64,000 nt of DNA from NCBI RefSeq assembly GCF_002217405.1, contig NZ_MUHE01000011.1:83952-147951 (forward strand). Direction: 5' to 3'. The notes below the pieces were generated by a model that ran no database searches, had not been told where the DNA came from, and was given only the letters and a program-made list of their open reading frames with translations. Of this stretch, positions 34,432-44,651 are shown in pieces. The DNA is from Flavobacterium psychrophilum DSM 3660 = ATCC 49418. Lineage in GTDB: Bacteria; Bacteroidota; Bacteroidia; Flavobacteriales; Flavobacteriaceae. Numbering within the stretch: position 1 is the first letter of the stretch; every line of letters begins with the position of its first letter. The position numbers were made by a program, and so were the translations under genes.

Positions 34432-34860
34432 TTAAAAAGCAACATTCCATCTTGGCAAACGATTGTTTTGGTCAAGGAAATTTTGTAAAATTTGTCCTTC
34501 TACAAATGTAGGAATCCCTTTTGTTGTATCATTATAAGTATCGTACCAATATACTTCTAATCTTGCAATATTTTCTTTTTTCATTTGTGCTGGCCAAGAA
34601 TATTTACGCCCTGTTTTTGCAAACTGATGACCATTTACAATTTTGTCATACAATCCGCCACCTTTACTTTTTAGCGAACCATCATTTTGTATAGTTCCCG
34701 TAGATCCAACCATGATTAACTCTTTTACTTCACCATCTACTGCATAAACAAGGAAAACTCCACTTGCTGTTTCTGTAGCATTACAAGCTACCTCTAAACT
34801 ATCATCTATTGTAAAAGTAAAACTATTGCTTACTTTAAAATTTTTTAATTCTTTATACAT
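34432..34860 (-). CDS. GIY-YIG-like small protein
   Basis: A 142-residue protein I do not know by name. The segment 'GVFLVYAVDGEVKELIMVGSTG' resembles the GIY-YIG nuclease start (strand, 'xVY', then 'xxVGxTG'), followed by 'GLYDKIVNGHQF', 'LEVYWYDTYND' and a conserved Glu in 'PTFVEGQILQNFL'. It lacks a clear catalytic arginine in the usual spot, so nuclease activity is uncertain. No signal peptide or membrane segment. It converges with mutS2 and shares its terminator. Confidence 0.5.
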   Translation of the reverse strand: MYKELKNFKVSNSFTFTIDDSLEVACNATETASGVFLVYAVDGEVKELIMVGSTGTIQNDGSLKSKGGGLYDKIVNGHQFAKTGRKYSWPAQMKKENIARLEVYWYDTYNDTTKGIPTFVEGQILQNFLDQNNRLPRWNVAF

Positions 34861-35159
34861 TTTCTATATTATTCGTTTATTTGATCATTCGAAAGCTAAA
34901 AACCAAAGGATTGCAAAAGTAGTACAAAAAAACCGTCTAATACTAATTGCAAATCCTGTTTTAAAGATTTTTTATCTCAAAATAGGATTTTTACACACAA
35001 TGCGCAAAATAACTTTCTTAATCATTCTAAATCTGCTATATCAGTAATCTATTATTATTTTAATTACAAACAGTAGTATAAATCAATTTCAAAAAAGGAA
35101 AACTTTTTTTTATACTACGAACTACAATACTTATATTTGCAGCTCAATAATTACTACAC
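34861..35159. other. Intergenic region with the pheT promoter
   Basis: An exact TATATTTG box at 35132-35139 lies 20 bp before the pheT start. No -33 TTG at ideal spacing. The remainder is AT-rich; the short open stretch from 34826 has no coding signature. No leader peptide or T-box-like structure was recognised. Confidence 0.5.
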
Positions 35160-37580
35160 ATGAAAATTTCATATAACTGGTTAAAACAATTTATAAAAAC
35201 TGATTGGGATTCCGAAAAAACAGCATCTATGCTTACCGATCTAGGACTTGAAATAGAAGGAATAGAAAAATACCAATCTATAAAAGGCGGACTAGAAGGA
35301 ATCGTAGTAGGTCATGTACTTACTTGCATCCAGCACCCAAATGCCGATAAATTAAAAATAACAACAGTCGATTTAGGAGACGGAAATCCAATTCAAATTG
35401 TTTGTGGTGCCAGTAATGTAGCCGCAGGACAAAAAGTCCCCGTAGCCACAATTGGAACCATTTTGTACGACAAAGAAGGAAAATCATTCGAAATAAAAAA
35501 AGGAAAAATTCGTGGAGAAGAAAGTCACGGAATGATTTGTGCCGAAGACGAATTAGGTCTTGGCCATAGTCACGAAGGGATTATGATTCTAGACGAAAAA
35601 CTAACACCAGGAACACCTGCTGCTGCAGTTTTTAATATAGAAAATGATGAGGTTTTCGAAATAGGACTCACACCAAACCGTGCCGATGCCATGTCGCATT
35701 GGGGAACAGCAAGAGACCTAAAAGCCGGAATGCTTCAAAACGGAACCAATATCGAACTAATTACACCTTCGGTTTCCAATTTTAAAATCGAAAAAAGAAC
35801 CTTAAAAATTGATGTCAAAGTCGATGATAATAAATTGGTTCCTCGTTATTGTGGTGTAACCATTTCCGATATAAAAATCGGAATATCACCAGCTTGGCTT
35901 CAAAACAGATTGAAAGCCATCGGGATAACACCAAAAAATAATGTTGTCGATGTAACAAATTATGTTCTACACGAATTAGGACAACCATTACATGCTTTTG
36001 ATGCAACCAAAATAAATGGTAAAATTATTATTAAAAATGTTGCAGAAGGAACAAAATTTACCACATTAGACGATGTAGAGCGCTCTTTGAGTACTGAAGA
36101 TATTATGATTTGCGACGAAAACGGACCACTTTGCATTGCAGGTGTGCTGGGCGGAAAAGATTCAGGAGTATCTCAAAATACAACTTCTATATTTTTAGAA
36201 AGTGCTTATTTTAATGCTGTTTCTGTAAGAAAAACCGCAAAACGACACACCATAAGTACCGATGCTTCTTTCAGATTTGAAAGAGGAATAGACCCCAGTA
36301 TCACAGAATACGCACTAAAACGAGCTGCAATTTTAATTTGCGAAGTATCTGGCGGACAAATAACCTCAGATATTATAGATATTTATCCCAAGAAAATTGA
36401 AGACCACCAAGTTATGTTGAATATTGAAAAAGTCAACAAAATAATTGGTCAAGAAATTCCAGACGATACCATCAAAAAAATATTGGCTTCGTTAGATATA
36501 AAAGTAAATAGTATATCTAAAGTGGCATTAGGACTTGTAATTCCTGCTTATCGTGTCGATGTAACTAGAGAAATTGATGTAATTGAAGAAATACTAAGAG
36601 TGTACGGCTATAATAACATTAATTTTACACAAAAATTAAATGCTACAACTTCTCATTCGTCGAGGACTGAAGATTATAAAATTCAGAATATAATTGCCAA
36701 CTTATTGGTTGCAAATGGCTTCAACGAAATGATGGCAAATTCGCTAACAACGCCTACATATACTAGCTTAAGTGATAGTTTAAATGAAAGTAATAATGTT
36801 TTAATAATCAATCCGTTAAGCAATGATTTATCAGCCATGAGACAATCATTATTATTCTCAGGATTAGAAGCAATTTCTTTCAATATTAATAGAAAAAATA
36901 GCGATTTACGATTATTCGAATTCGGAAAAACATACCACAAATTGTTATCAGGAAATCAAGAAAACAGCCACCTAACTTTATTTATGACAGGAAATAAAAT
37001 TTCCGAGAGTTGGACAAATCCACAAAAAGCATCAGATTTCTTTTTGTTTAAAGGTTATGTATTGGCTATTTTAGAACGATTGGGATTATCTAAAATTATT
37101 TCATCACCATTAAATACCGACGTTTTTGCCGAAGGAATGGTTTACGAAATGGGAAATTCTACACTGGTAGAGTTTGGTACAGTTAAAAAATCGATTTTAA
37201 AACATTTTGATATTAAACAAGAAGTGTTCTTTGCTGATTTTAATTGGAATTCGATTATTAAACAAATTTCAAACAATATCAAATTTACCGAAATTTCTAA
37301 ATATCCCGAAGTTCGTAGAGACTTAGCCCTTTTGATAGACAATGAAATTCAATTTGTGCAACTATTTGATATTGCTAAAAAAACAGAAAAAAACTTACTA
37401 AAAAACATTAATTTATTCGATGTTTACGAAGGTAAAAATCTTCCAGAAGGCAAAAAATCGTATGCAATTAGTTTTATTTTACAAGACAACGCAAAAACAC
37501 TAACCGATGCTCAAATTGACAAAGTAATGAGTAAATTAACTCAGAATTTTGAAACCGAATTGGGTGCTACATTGCGATAA
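35160..37580 (+). CDS. pheT: Phenylalanine-tRNA ligase beta subunit
   Basis: An 806-residue beta subunit of the alpha2-beta2 PheRS. An EMAP-like tRNA-binding domain lies at about 40-155 ('GHVLTCIQHPNADKLKI', 'CGASNVAAGQKVPVA'). Then come the B3/B4 editing domain ('TPNRADAMSHWG', 'APCIAGVLGG'-type 'GPLCIAGVLGGKDSG'), B5, the catalytic-like core ('RFERGIDPSITEYAL') and the C-terminal FDX-ACB anticodon-binding domain ('SKYPEVRRDLALLIDNEI'). Length is normal. The alpha subunit (pheS) is not in this window, so the two are unlinked, as is common in Bacteroidota. Confidence 0.97.
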   Translation: MKISYNWLKQFIKTDWDSEKTASMLTDLGLEIEGIEKYQSIKGGLEGIVVGHVLTCIQHPNADKLKITTVDLGDGNPIQIVCGASNVAAGQKVPVATIGTILYDKEGKSFEIKKGKIRGEESHGMICAEDELGLGHSHEGIMILDEKLTPGTPAAAVFNIENDEVFEIGLTPNRADAMSHWGTARDLKAGMLQNGTNIELITPSVSNFKIEKRTLKIDVKVDDNKLVPRYCGVTISDIKIGISPAWLQNRLKAIGITPKNNVVDVTNYVLHELGQPLHAFDATKINGKIIIKNVAEGTKFTTLDDVERSLSTEDIMICDENGPLCIAGVLGGKDSGVSQNTTSIFLESAYFNAVSVRKTAKRHTISTDASFRFERGIDPSITEYALKRAAILICEVSGGQITSDIIDIYPKKIEDHQVMLNIEKVNKIIGQEIPDDTIKKILASLDIKVNSISKVALGLVIPAYRVDVTREIDVIEEILRVYGYNNINFTQKLNATTSHSSRTEDYKIQNIIANLLVANGFNEMMANSLTTPTYTSLSDSLNESNNVLIINPLSNDLSAMRQSLLFSGLEAISFNINRKNSDLRLFEFGKTYHKLLSGNQENSHLTLFMTGNKISESWTNPQKASDFFLFKGYVLAILERLGLSKIISSPLNTDVFAEGMVYEMGNSTLVEFGTVKKSILKHFDIKQEVFFADFNWNSIIKQISNNIKFTEISKYPEVRRDLALLIDNEIQFVQLFDIAKKTEKNLLKNINLFDVYEGKNLPEGKKSYAISFILQDNAKTLTDAQIDKVMSKLTQNFETELGATLR

Positions 37581-37598
37581 TATTTTTTATATAAAATT

Positions 37599-37632
37599 GA
37601 AAAGGGATATTTAAAAAAATATCCCTTTTTTT
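37599..37632 (+). terminator. Terminator of pheT
   Basis: AAAAGGGATAT pairs with ATATCCCTTTT around TTAAAAAA, followed by T residues. Confidence 0.88.
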
Positions 37633-37743
37633 ATGGGTAAAATATTTGATTTAATAATCATACCTATAATTTGTACCGTAGTGATATTGTTGTGCTTTTT
37701 TAATATTTCGATGTTCCAGAATGATTTGGATTTATATCTTTAA
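37633..37743 (+). CDS. Possible 36-residue membrane peptide
   Basis: An ATG right after the pheT terminator opens a short frame encoding MGKIFDLIIIPIICTVVILL then CFFNISMFQNDLDLYL: a charged start, one clear hydrophobic helix and a polar tail. That is the shape of a real small membrane protein. There is no visible ribosome-binding site or promoter, and it could be chance in AT-rich DNA. Confidence 0.25.
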   Translation: MGKIFDLIIIPIICTVVILLCFFNISMFQNDLDLYL

Positions 37744-37770
37744 AAACTATTGAGCATAAATAACCTATAA

Positions 37771-37798
37771 AAAAACTCCAGTAATTACTGGAGTTTTC
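37771..37798 (-). terminator. Terminator of the ABC-F gene
   Basis: AAAACTCCAGTAA and TTACTGGAGTTTT form a perfect 13-bp stem with almost no loop; a T run follows on the minus strand. Confidence 0.85.
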
Positions 37799-37806
37799 TA
37801 TATCAT

Positions 37807-39495
<1,689 letters not shown>

Positions 39496-39519
39496 TTATA
39501 ATTCATAAAAATAAAATTA

Positions 39520-40260
39520 ATGAACTTTCCTGTTACCTTTAATATTTTTGAAACCGTTGCTCCTATTCATTATTTCTTCGAAACAATGGCTTTTGTAATT
39601 GGAATTAGACTGTATTATCATCAAAAAAATGGAATTATAGATCCAATTTCAGATATGAATCGCCTTTGGATAATGCTTGGTGCCATGCTTGGTGCGCTTG
39701 TTGGTTCGAGGTTAATTGCTATTTTAGAATCTCCAGAGACTTTAAACCAAATTACACTCTTGAGTTTGTACCAAAGTAAAACCGTGGCTGGCGGATTTCT
39801 AGGCGGATTATTTGGTGTAGAAATTACCAAAAAAATTATTAAAGTGAGTATTGCTTCGGGAGATGTTTATGTAATACCTATTATAATAGCGGTTTTTATT
39901 GGACGAATTGGTTGTTTTTTATCCGGAATTGCGGAGCCAACTTTTGGTATAGAAACCACTTTTTTTATGGGAATGAATTTGGGTGATGGCAAACTTCGAC
40001 ATCCTGTGGCGTTATACGAAATGATGTATATGGTTTTACTTTTTGTTTTATTTAGTAAATTAAAAAGTAAATCGATGAAGAATGGAGAACGTTTCAAACT
40101 ATTTATGATTTTATATTTCACTTATCGATTTGCAGTAGAATTTATCAAACCCTATCATCCTATTTTCTTAAATTTAAGTAGTATCCAGTGGAGTGCCATT
40201 TTTATTTTTGTATATTATTGGAAGTTTATGATTAGAACATTTAAAAACCTATTTTCTTAA
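39520..40260 (+). CDS. Atypical Lgt-like membrane transferase lacking the essential histidine
   Basis: A 246-residue polytopic membrane protein of the prolipoprotein diacylglyceryl transferase (Lgt) family. Conserved parts are R129 in 'IGRIGCFLSG' (E. coli R143), 'RHPVALYE', and 'YRFAVEFIKP' (E. coli R239 region). At the 'GGMSFHGG' loop of true Lgt, this protein has 'AGGFLGG': the essential His103 is replaced by Leu94. It is therefore unlikely to be the housekeeping Lgt. Its TAA overlaps the next ATG (TAATG), coupling it to a radical SAM gene. I infer a related membrane-lipid or lipoprotein transfer reaction working with that enzyme. Confidence 0.8.
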   Translation: MNFPVTFNIFETVAPIHYFFETMAFVIGIRLYYHQKNGIIDPISDMNRLWIMLGAMLGALVGSRLIAILESPETLNQITLLSLYQSKTVAGGFLGGLFGVEITKKIIKVSIASGDVYVIPIIIAVFIGRIGCFLSGIAEPTFGIETTFFMGMNLGDGKLRHPVALYEMMYMVLLFVLFSKLKSKSMKNGERFKLFMILYFTYRFAVEFIKPYHPIFLNLSSIQWSAIFIFVYYWKFMIRTFKNLFS

Positions 40261-41651
40261 TGAAAACAAGAGATTATATCTATTACGATTACACAAAAAG
40301 TTTGTGCCCAGAATGTTTGCATACAATAGATGCAAAAATTGTTTTTCAGGACGATAAGGTTTTTATGCTTAAACATTGCAAAACCCACGGAGATAGCAAA
40401 GTAATGATTGCCGATGATGTTGAGTATTATAAACAAATTAGAAATTATAACAAACAATCGGAAATGCCTTTGAAATTTAATACCAAAGTACATTATGGTT
40501 GCCCATACGATTGTGGTTTGTGTACAGATCACGAACAACATTCATGCCTCACGGTTATTGAAGTTACCGATCGTTGCAATCTTTCTTGCCCTACTTGTTA
40601 TGCCAGTTCTGCACCCAATTATGGGAGGCATAGAACTCTTGAAGAAATAGAAAAAATGTTCGATGCGGTGGTGGCAAATGAAGGAGAACCTGATGTAATT
40701 CAGATTTCTGGTGGCGAACCAACGGTGCACCCAGATTTTTTTAGAATTTTAGATATTGCAAAGTCCAAACCTATTAAACATCTAATGGTCAACACCAACG
40801 GAATTCGAATTGCAAAGGATATAAAATTTGTTGAAAAATTAGCCACTTATATGCCCGATTTCGAGCTGTATTTACAATTTGATAGTTTTAAAAAAGAAGT
40901 TTTAGAGAAATTGCGTGGCGAAGATCTAACCGAAGTGCGAAAGAAAGCAATAGACCATTTGAACCAATTTAATATTTCGACAACCTTAGTCGTTACCCTT
41001 CAAAAAGGCGAAAACGACGACGAAATAGGAGAAATTATTAAGTATGCCTTAACACAAAAATGTATTCGTGGCGTTACTTTTCAGCCCACACAAGTTGCTG
41101 GTCGTAACAAAGATTATAATGACGGAGAAGGAAGAATCACACTGACTGAAGTGCGACGCAAAATTTATGAACAATATCCCTTATTTACGCCACAGGATTT
41201 AATTCCAGTACCCTGTAATCCTGATGCTTTGTGCATGGCTTATGCCTTAAAAATTGACGATGATGTTTTCCCAATGACGCATTTAATAAATCCTGAAGAT
41301 TTGCTAAACAATTCTAAAAACACCATAGTTTTCGAGCATGACGAAAAACTAAAAACACACATGTTAAATCTTTTTAGCACAGGAATTTCGGTCGATTGTG
41401 CTGAAGACCAAATCATGGGAGAACTTATGTGCTGCTTACCCAGAGTACAAAGTGATAATTTGCATTACGATAATTTATTCCGAATTCTAATCATGAATTT
41501 TATGGATCCTTATGATTTTGATGTTCGTGCTGTGAAGAAATCTTGTGTTCATATTGTAGACAAACGCTATAAAATTGTACCTTTTGAAACGATGAATATT
41601 TTTTATCGTGATAATAAAATTGAAGAAATTAGAAAAGAATTAAATATGTAA
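40260..41651 (+). CDS. Radical SAM protein of the MJ0619 (tetraether synthase-like) family
   Basis: A 463-residue radical SAM protein. An N-terminal metal site (C16-x2-C19, C40-x2-H43 in 'KHCKTHG') precedes two CxxxCxxC motifs: C81/C85/C88 in 'YGCPYDCGLCTDHEQHSC' and C106/C110/C113 in 'DRCNLSCPTCYASS'. 'QISGGEPTVHPDF' and 'FQPTQVAGR' follow, then 'IPVPCNPDALC'. This order matches archaeal MJ0619-type proteins, which join phytanyl chains to make tetraether lipids and were earlier linked to pterin methylation. In this bacterium the substrate is unknown, but a one-base overlap with an Lgt-like gene and three downstream membrane peptides point to lipids or lipoproteins. Cytoplasmic or membrane-associated; anaerobic-type chemistry. 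Confidence 0.88.
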   Translation: MKTRDYIYYDYTKSLCPECLHTIDAKIVFQDDKVFMLKHCKTHGDSKVMIADDVEYYKQIRNYNKQSEMPLKFNTKVHYGCPYDCGLCTDHEQHSCLTVIEVTDRCNLSCPTCYASSAPNYGRHRTLEEIEKMFDAVVANEGEPDVIQISGGEPTVHPDFFRILDIAKSKPIKHLMVNTNGIRIAKDIKFVEKLATYMPDFELYLQFDSFKKEVLEKLRGEDLTEVRKKAIDHLNQFNISTTLVVTLQKGENDDEIGEIIKYALTQKCIRGVTFQPTQVAGRNKDYNDGEGRITLTEVRRKIYEQYPLFTPQDLIPVPCNPDALCMAYALKIDDDVFPMTHLINPEDLLNNSKNTIVFEHDEKLKTHMLNLFSTGISVDCAEDQIMGELMCCLPRVQSDNLHYDNLFRILIMNFMDPYDFDVRAVKKSCVHIVDKRYKIVPFETMNIFYRDNKIEEIRKELNM

Positions 41652-41655
41652 TATT

Positions 41656-41844
41656 ATGGAAAATTTTTTTTTAACCCTTTATTTAATCATAATGACACTA
41701 ACTGTTTTTACATTTGTGATAGCTTTTTTTATGGCAATTTTTAGTAAAAAAAAGAACAAACTAGCTAGTAAATTACTAATTGGTTCTGTAATAGTTTTTA
41801 TCATCGGTTTTGGTGGTTGCATTGCATTAATCAGTTTAAGCTAA
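41656..41844 (+). CDS. Small two-helix membrane protein, tandem copy 1
   Basis: A 62-residue protein with two transmembrane helices (about 5-31 and 38-60) and a basic loop 'SKKKNKLASK' that should face the cytoplasm. The second helix holds 'VFIIGFGGCIA', close to 'LFIIGFSACVS' in the next gene, so they are paralogues with a shared G-F-x-x-C motif. It starts five bases after the radical SAM stop and clearly belongs to that operon. Family and function unknown. Confidence 0.7.
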   Translation: MENFFLTLYLIIMTLTVFTFVIAFFMAIFSKKKNKLASKLLIGSVIVFIIGFGGCIALISLS

Positions 41845-41850
41845 TCAAAA

Positions 41851-42045
41851 ATGAATAAAATTATTAATTTTATTAGTATCCTAATTGTTGGAATAAGTAT
41901 AATTTCATTTTTCATATCAATACTTTATCTAATTTTTGATAAAAAAAATCGTAAAAAAGCTTTACAAACTCTATTAGCATCTGTTATACTTTTTATCATC
42001 GGATTTAGCGCTTGTGTATCTACTTTTGATTTAGATGTGAGATAG
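41851..42045 (+). CDS. Small two-helix membrane protein, tandem copy 2
   Basis: A 64-residue paralogue of the preceding gene: first helix about 5-29, basic loop 'DKKNRKKALQ', second helix with 'ILFIIGFSACVSTF'. The distance to the previous stop is six bases. The pair probably arose by local duplication. Function unknown; operon position suggests it supports or docks the Lgt-like/radical SAM enzymes. Confidence 0.7.
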   Translation: MNKIINFISILIVGISIISFFISILYLIFDKKNRKKALQTLLASVILFIIGFSACVSTFDLDVR

Positions 42046-42048
42046 ATA

Positions 42049-42216
42049 ATGGCAAATCATAACGCAGATAAATTGGCTATATTAATTTATATTGTTTTTG
42101 TTTTTTTTATACATAATAAACCCATAAGCAACAAAATTTTATTATATACAAGACTAATAACTTGCTCATTAGTTCTATATTTTAACTGTCTATTAACAGC
42201 ATATTATCAATTATAA
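42049..42216 (+). CDS. Small membrane protein, third in tandem
   Basis: A 55-residue frame starting three bases after the previous stop (MANHNADKLAILIYIVFVFF...). It has a hydrophobic helix at about 9-22, a basic segment 'HNKPISNK', and a second hydrophobic helix at about 34-53. The same two-helix topology and tight spacing suggest a real third member, though it lacks the GFxxC motif. No family recognised. Confidence 0.5.
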   Translation: MANHNADKLAILIYIVFVFFIHNKPISNKILLYTRLITCSLVLYFNCLLTAYYQL

Positions 42217-42219
42217 AAA

Positions 42220-42227
42220 TACATTTG
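42220..42227 (+). promoter_or_regulatory. -7 promoter box of the thioredoxin-fold lipoprotein gene
   Basis: Exact TACATTTG, 20 bp before the ATG at 42248, directly after the third small membrane gene. It gives the lipoprotein gene its own start, possibly in addition to read-through. Confidence 0.4.
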
Positions 42228-42247
42228 CTTATCATAAATATATTTCG

Positions 42248-43639
42248 ATGATTGCCTATTTCAAAAAAACAATTTACCTACTTCCTATTACCGCCATCTC
42301 ACTTTTGTGCTCTTGCAAACAAGGAACAACAGAAGAAGGTTTTAAAGCTTATTTTGGGGGAGAAATAATAAATCCGAACTCAAAATATGTCTTTTTATGC
42401 AAAGACAATGAAGTTATAGATACTATCATTTTAGATCATAAAAACAGGTTTCTAAAAAAATACGATTCCCTAGTTCCAGGCATGTACACTTTTAAGCATG
42501 AACCAGAATATCAGCAAATTTACTTCGAAAAAAACGATAGTTTAATGGTTCGCTTAAACACAAATGAGTTTGATAATTCTCTTACTTTTTGTGGGCGTGG
42601 CGACGAAAAAAACAACTTCCTCATGGAACTTTTTTTGAAAAATGAAGCCGAAAAAAATGCTTCATTCGATTTATATGATAAAGATTTTAAAACATTTTCA
42701 AAAGACATAGAAAAAAATTATAATACAAGCAAAGCTTTCTATTTAAGAAGACAAACAGAATTAGGCTGGAGTGAAGATTTTGACTTATATGCAAAAGCAA
42801 TGCTAGAGATGCCCTATTTTACTAAAAAAGAAATGTATCCATTTGTGCATGAGCGTCGTACAAATAAAAAATCTTGTAACGATATACCAAAAGATTATTA
42901 TAATTTTAGAAAAAAAATAGATTTTAACAACGAAAAATTAACTACTTTTTCTCCCTTTGTTCGCTACCTAACATCTATGCTTAACAATGTAACTTGCAAA
43001 GACAATGATGAAAAATCATTAGAAAATAACATCAAAAAATTGCAGGTTGCCGATTCACTATTTACAAATGTTAAAATAAAAAATTCAGTTTTAAACAACA
43101 TTACTTTCATGTATTTACTTGAAGATCAAAACATGATAAGTAATAAATCCTTTTTAGATAAATATTTTAAGCTTTCTACCGATATGGAAAAGCAAAAAGA
43201 AATTAAGAAAATACAAGAATCTATTCAGTATTTATTGCCTAATAAATTATTACCAACTATTAATTTAGTCGATAAAAACGAAAAGCCCGTCACAATAAAG
43301 AATTTATTTACTAAAAAAACAGTTCTTTTCTTCTGGAGTTCCGAAGCAAAATCACATCTAGAATTAGTGCACCTACGAATTACCGAATTGAAAATAAAAT
43401 ACCCAAATTGGAATTTTGTAGCCATAAATATAGACACTTCCGACAAGCAATGGAGAAATACATTATCTAAATATAATTTTAAAAACACAACCGAATTGCA
43501 CGCCACAAATTTTCAAGATATTAAAAATAAATGGGTAATTACTAAAATTCATCGTGCCATGCTTATAAATCCCGGTGGAAAAATAAAAAATGGTTTTGTA
43601 AGTTTATTTGATGCTAATTTCGAAAATTATTTGAAATAG
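42248..43639 (+). CDS. Thioredoxin-fold lipoprotein without redox cysteines
   Basis: A 463-residue exported lipoprotein. The N-terminus ends in a lipobox-like 'LLCSC', with Cys23 the likely lipid anchor. The middle (about 30-330) is helical and charged, as in the N-terminal part of Bacteroidota TlpA-type proteins. From about 340 a thioredoxin fold is visible ('LPTINLVDKNEKPVTIKNL', 'TVLFFWSSEAKSHLE', 'WNFVAINIDTSDKQW', 'AMLINPGGKI'). The CxxC motif is replaced by S-E-A-K, so it cannot do thiol exchange and may bind or present a partner. Downstream of the Lgt-like operon. Confidence 0.75.
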   Translation: MIAYFKKTIYLLPITAISLLCSCKQGTTEEGFKAYFGGEIINPNSKYVFLCKDNEVIDTIILDHKNRFLKKYDSLVPGMYTFKHEPEYQQIYFEKNDSLMVRLNTNEFDNSLTFCGRGDEKNNFLMELFLKNEAEKNASFDLYDKDFKTFSKDIEKNYNTSKAFYLRRQTELGWSEDFDLYAKAMLEMPYFTKKEMYPFVHERRTNKKSCNDIPKDYYNFRKKIDFNNEKLTTFSPFVRYLTSMLNNVTCKDNDEKSLENNIKKLQVADSLFTNVKIKNSVLNNITFMYLLEDQNMISNKSFLDKYFKLSTDMEKQKEIKKIQESIQYLLPNKLLPTINLVDKNEKPVTIKNLFTKKTVLFFWSSEAKSHLELVHLRITELKIKYPNWNFVAINIDTSDKQWRNTLSKYNFKNTTELHATNFQDIKNKWVITKIHRAMLINPGGKIKNGFVSLFDANFENYLK

Positions 43640-43640
43640 A

Positions 43641-43668
43641 ATTAGGCATTAGGCATTAGGCATTAGGC
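43641..43668. repeat. Four tandem copies of a 7-bp unit
   Basis: ATTAGGC repeated four times right after the lipoprotein stop; probably a replication-slippage tract. Confidence 0.85.
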
Positions 43669-43674
43669 AAAAGT

Positions 43675-43713
43675 AAAAAAGCAATTTCATTCAAACTGAA
43701 ATTGCTTTTTTTA
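43675..43713 (+). terminator. Terminator between convergent genes
   Basis: AAAAAAGCAATTTCA pairs with TGAAATTGCTTTTTT around TTCAAAC; usable in both directions for the lipoprotein gene and fsa. Confidence 0.88.
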
Positions 43714-43745
43714 TTGTAATTGATATTGCTTTTTGAAATTAAAAA

Positions 43746-44402
43746 CTATCTATTTCCTTTCTCAAAATCGGCAATAAACTGTGCAATTCCAATATCTGTC
43801 AAAGGATGTTTTAGCAAACCTAAAATAGATGACAAAGGACCAGTCATAACATCGGCACCAATTTTGGCACAATTAACCACATGCATAGTATGCCTAACTG
43901 ATGCTGCAAGAATTTGCGTTTCAAAACCATAATTGTCATAAATATCACGAATTTCCTGAATCAAATTTAAACCATCAGTAGAAATATCATCTAATCGTCC
44001 TATAAATGGCGAACAATAAGTTGCCCCCGCTTTTGCCGCTAAAAGCGCTTGTCCAGCCGAGAAAATTAAAGTAACATTTGTTCTAATTCCCCTATCAGAA
44101 AAATATTTACAAGCCATAATTCCTTCTTTAGTCATAGGCAATTTTACCACAATTTGATCGTGTAATTCAGCTAATTCTTCGCCCTCACGAATCATTCCGT
44201 CATAATCCATGGCATTTACTTCGGCACTAACATCACCTTCTACAATATTACAAATATCAACATAATGCTTCAAAATGTTATTTTTTCCCGTAATTCCTTC
44301 TTTGGCCATAAGCGACGGATTTGTCGTAACGCCATCAAGAACACCAAGTGCTTGTGCTTCTTTTATTTGTGCAAGATTTGCTGTGTCTATAAAAAATTTC
44401 AT
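43746..44402 (-). CDS. fsa: Fructose-6-phosphate aldolase / transaldolase-like protein
   Basis: A 218-residue class I aldolase of the FSA/TalC group. It starts '[16 protein letters not shown]', has '[13 protein letters not shown]' and the Schiff-base lysine K87 in '[11 protein letters not shown]' (E. coli FSA K85). '[26 protein letters not shown]' (with normal spacing) completes the phosphate-binding side. Proteins of this size cleave fructose-6-phosphate or act as transaldolase in the pentose phosphate pathway; sequence alone does not fully separate the two. Cytoplasmic, monocistronic. Confidence 0.92.
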   Translation of the reverse strand: MKFFIDTANLAQIKEAQALGVLDGVTTNPSLMAKEGITGKNNILKHYVDICNIVEGDVSAEVNAMDYDGMIREGEELAELHDQIVVKLPMTKEGIMACKYFSDRGIRTNVTLIFSAGQALLAAKAGATYCSPFIGRLDDISTDGLNLIQEIRDIYDNYGFETQILAASVRHTMHVVNCAKIGADVMTGPLSSILGLLKHPLTDIGIAQFIADFEKGNR

Positions 44403-44434
44403 ATTTTATATAATTTAATATTATTATTAAAATT

Positions 44435-44526
44435 TGGGCGTGCCCCAGCAAAAAAAGCTGGGTCGTGCTTTCGGCTATATCTTTTTTTCGTTCCTCAAAA
44501 AAGGATAACGCCTCAATCACTCACGC
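44435..44526. repeat. Dispersed intergenic repeat of a second type
   Basis: GGGCGTGCCCCAGC, then AAAAAAA and GCTGGGTCGTGCTTTCGGCT form a stem (CCCAGC / GCTGGG), followed by ATATCTTTTTTTCGTTCCTC, AAAAAAGGAT and CAATCACTCACGC. I know this pattern as a Flavobacterium repeat distinct from the CCCGCT...CGGGGCTA family. The rest of the gap to 44651 holds short AATTCGTAATT direct repeats and no gene. Confidence 0.55.
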
Positions 44527-44651
44527 GAGAAACAAAATTACAAATTCAATTTCAATATTAATGACAAAAAACAATATCAATGGTAAAAAGATGATTAATT
44601 TTAAACCTCATTTTTAATTCGTAATTCGTAATTTTTTATTCGTAATTCTTA

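Noticed and set aside
34826..35047. 73-codon reading frame upstream of pheT
   Set aside because: Overlaps the minus-strand gene start and promoter region, with composition typical of random AT-rich DNA.
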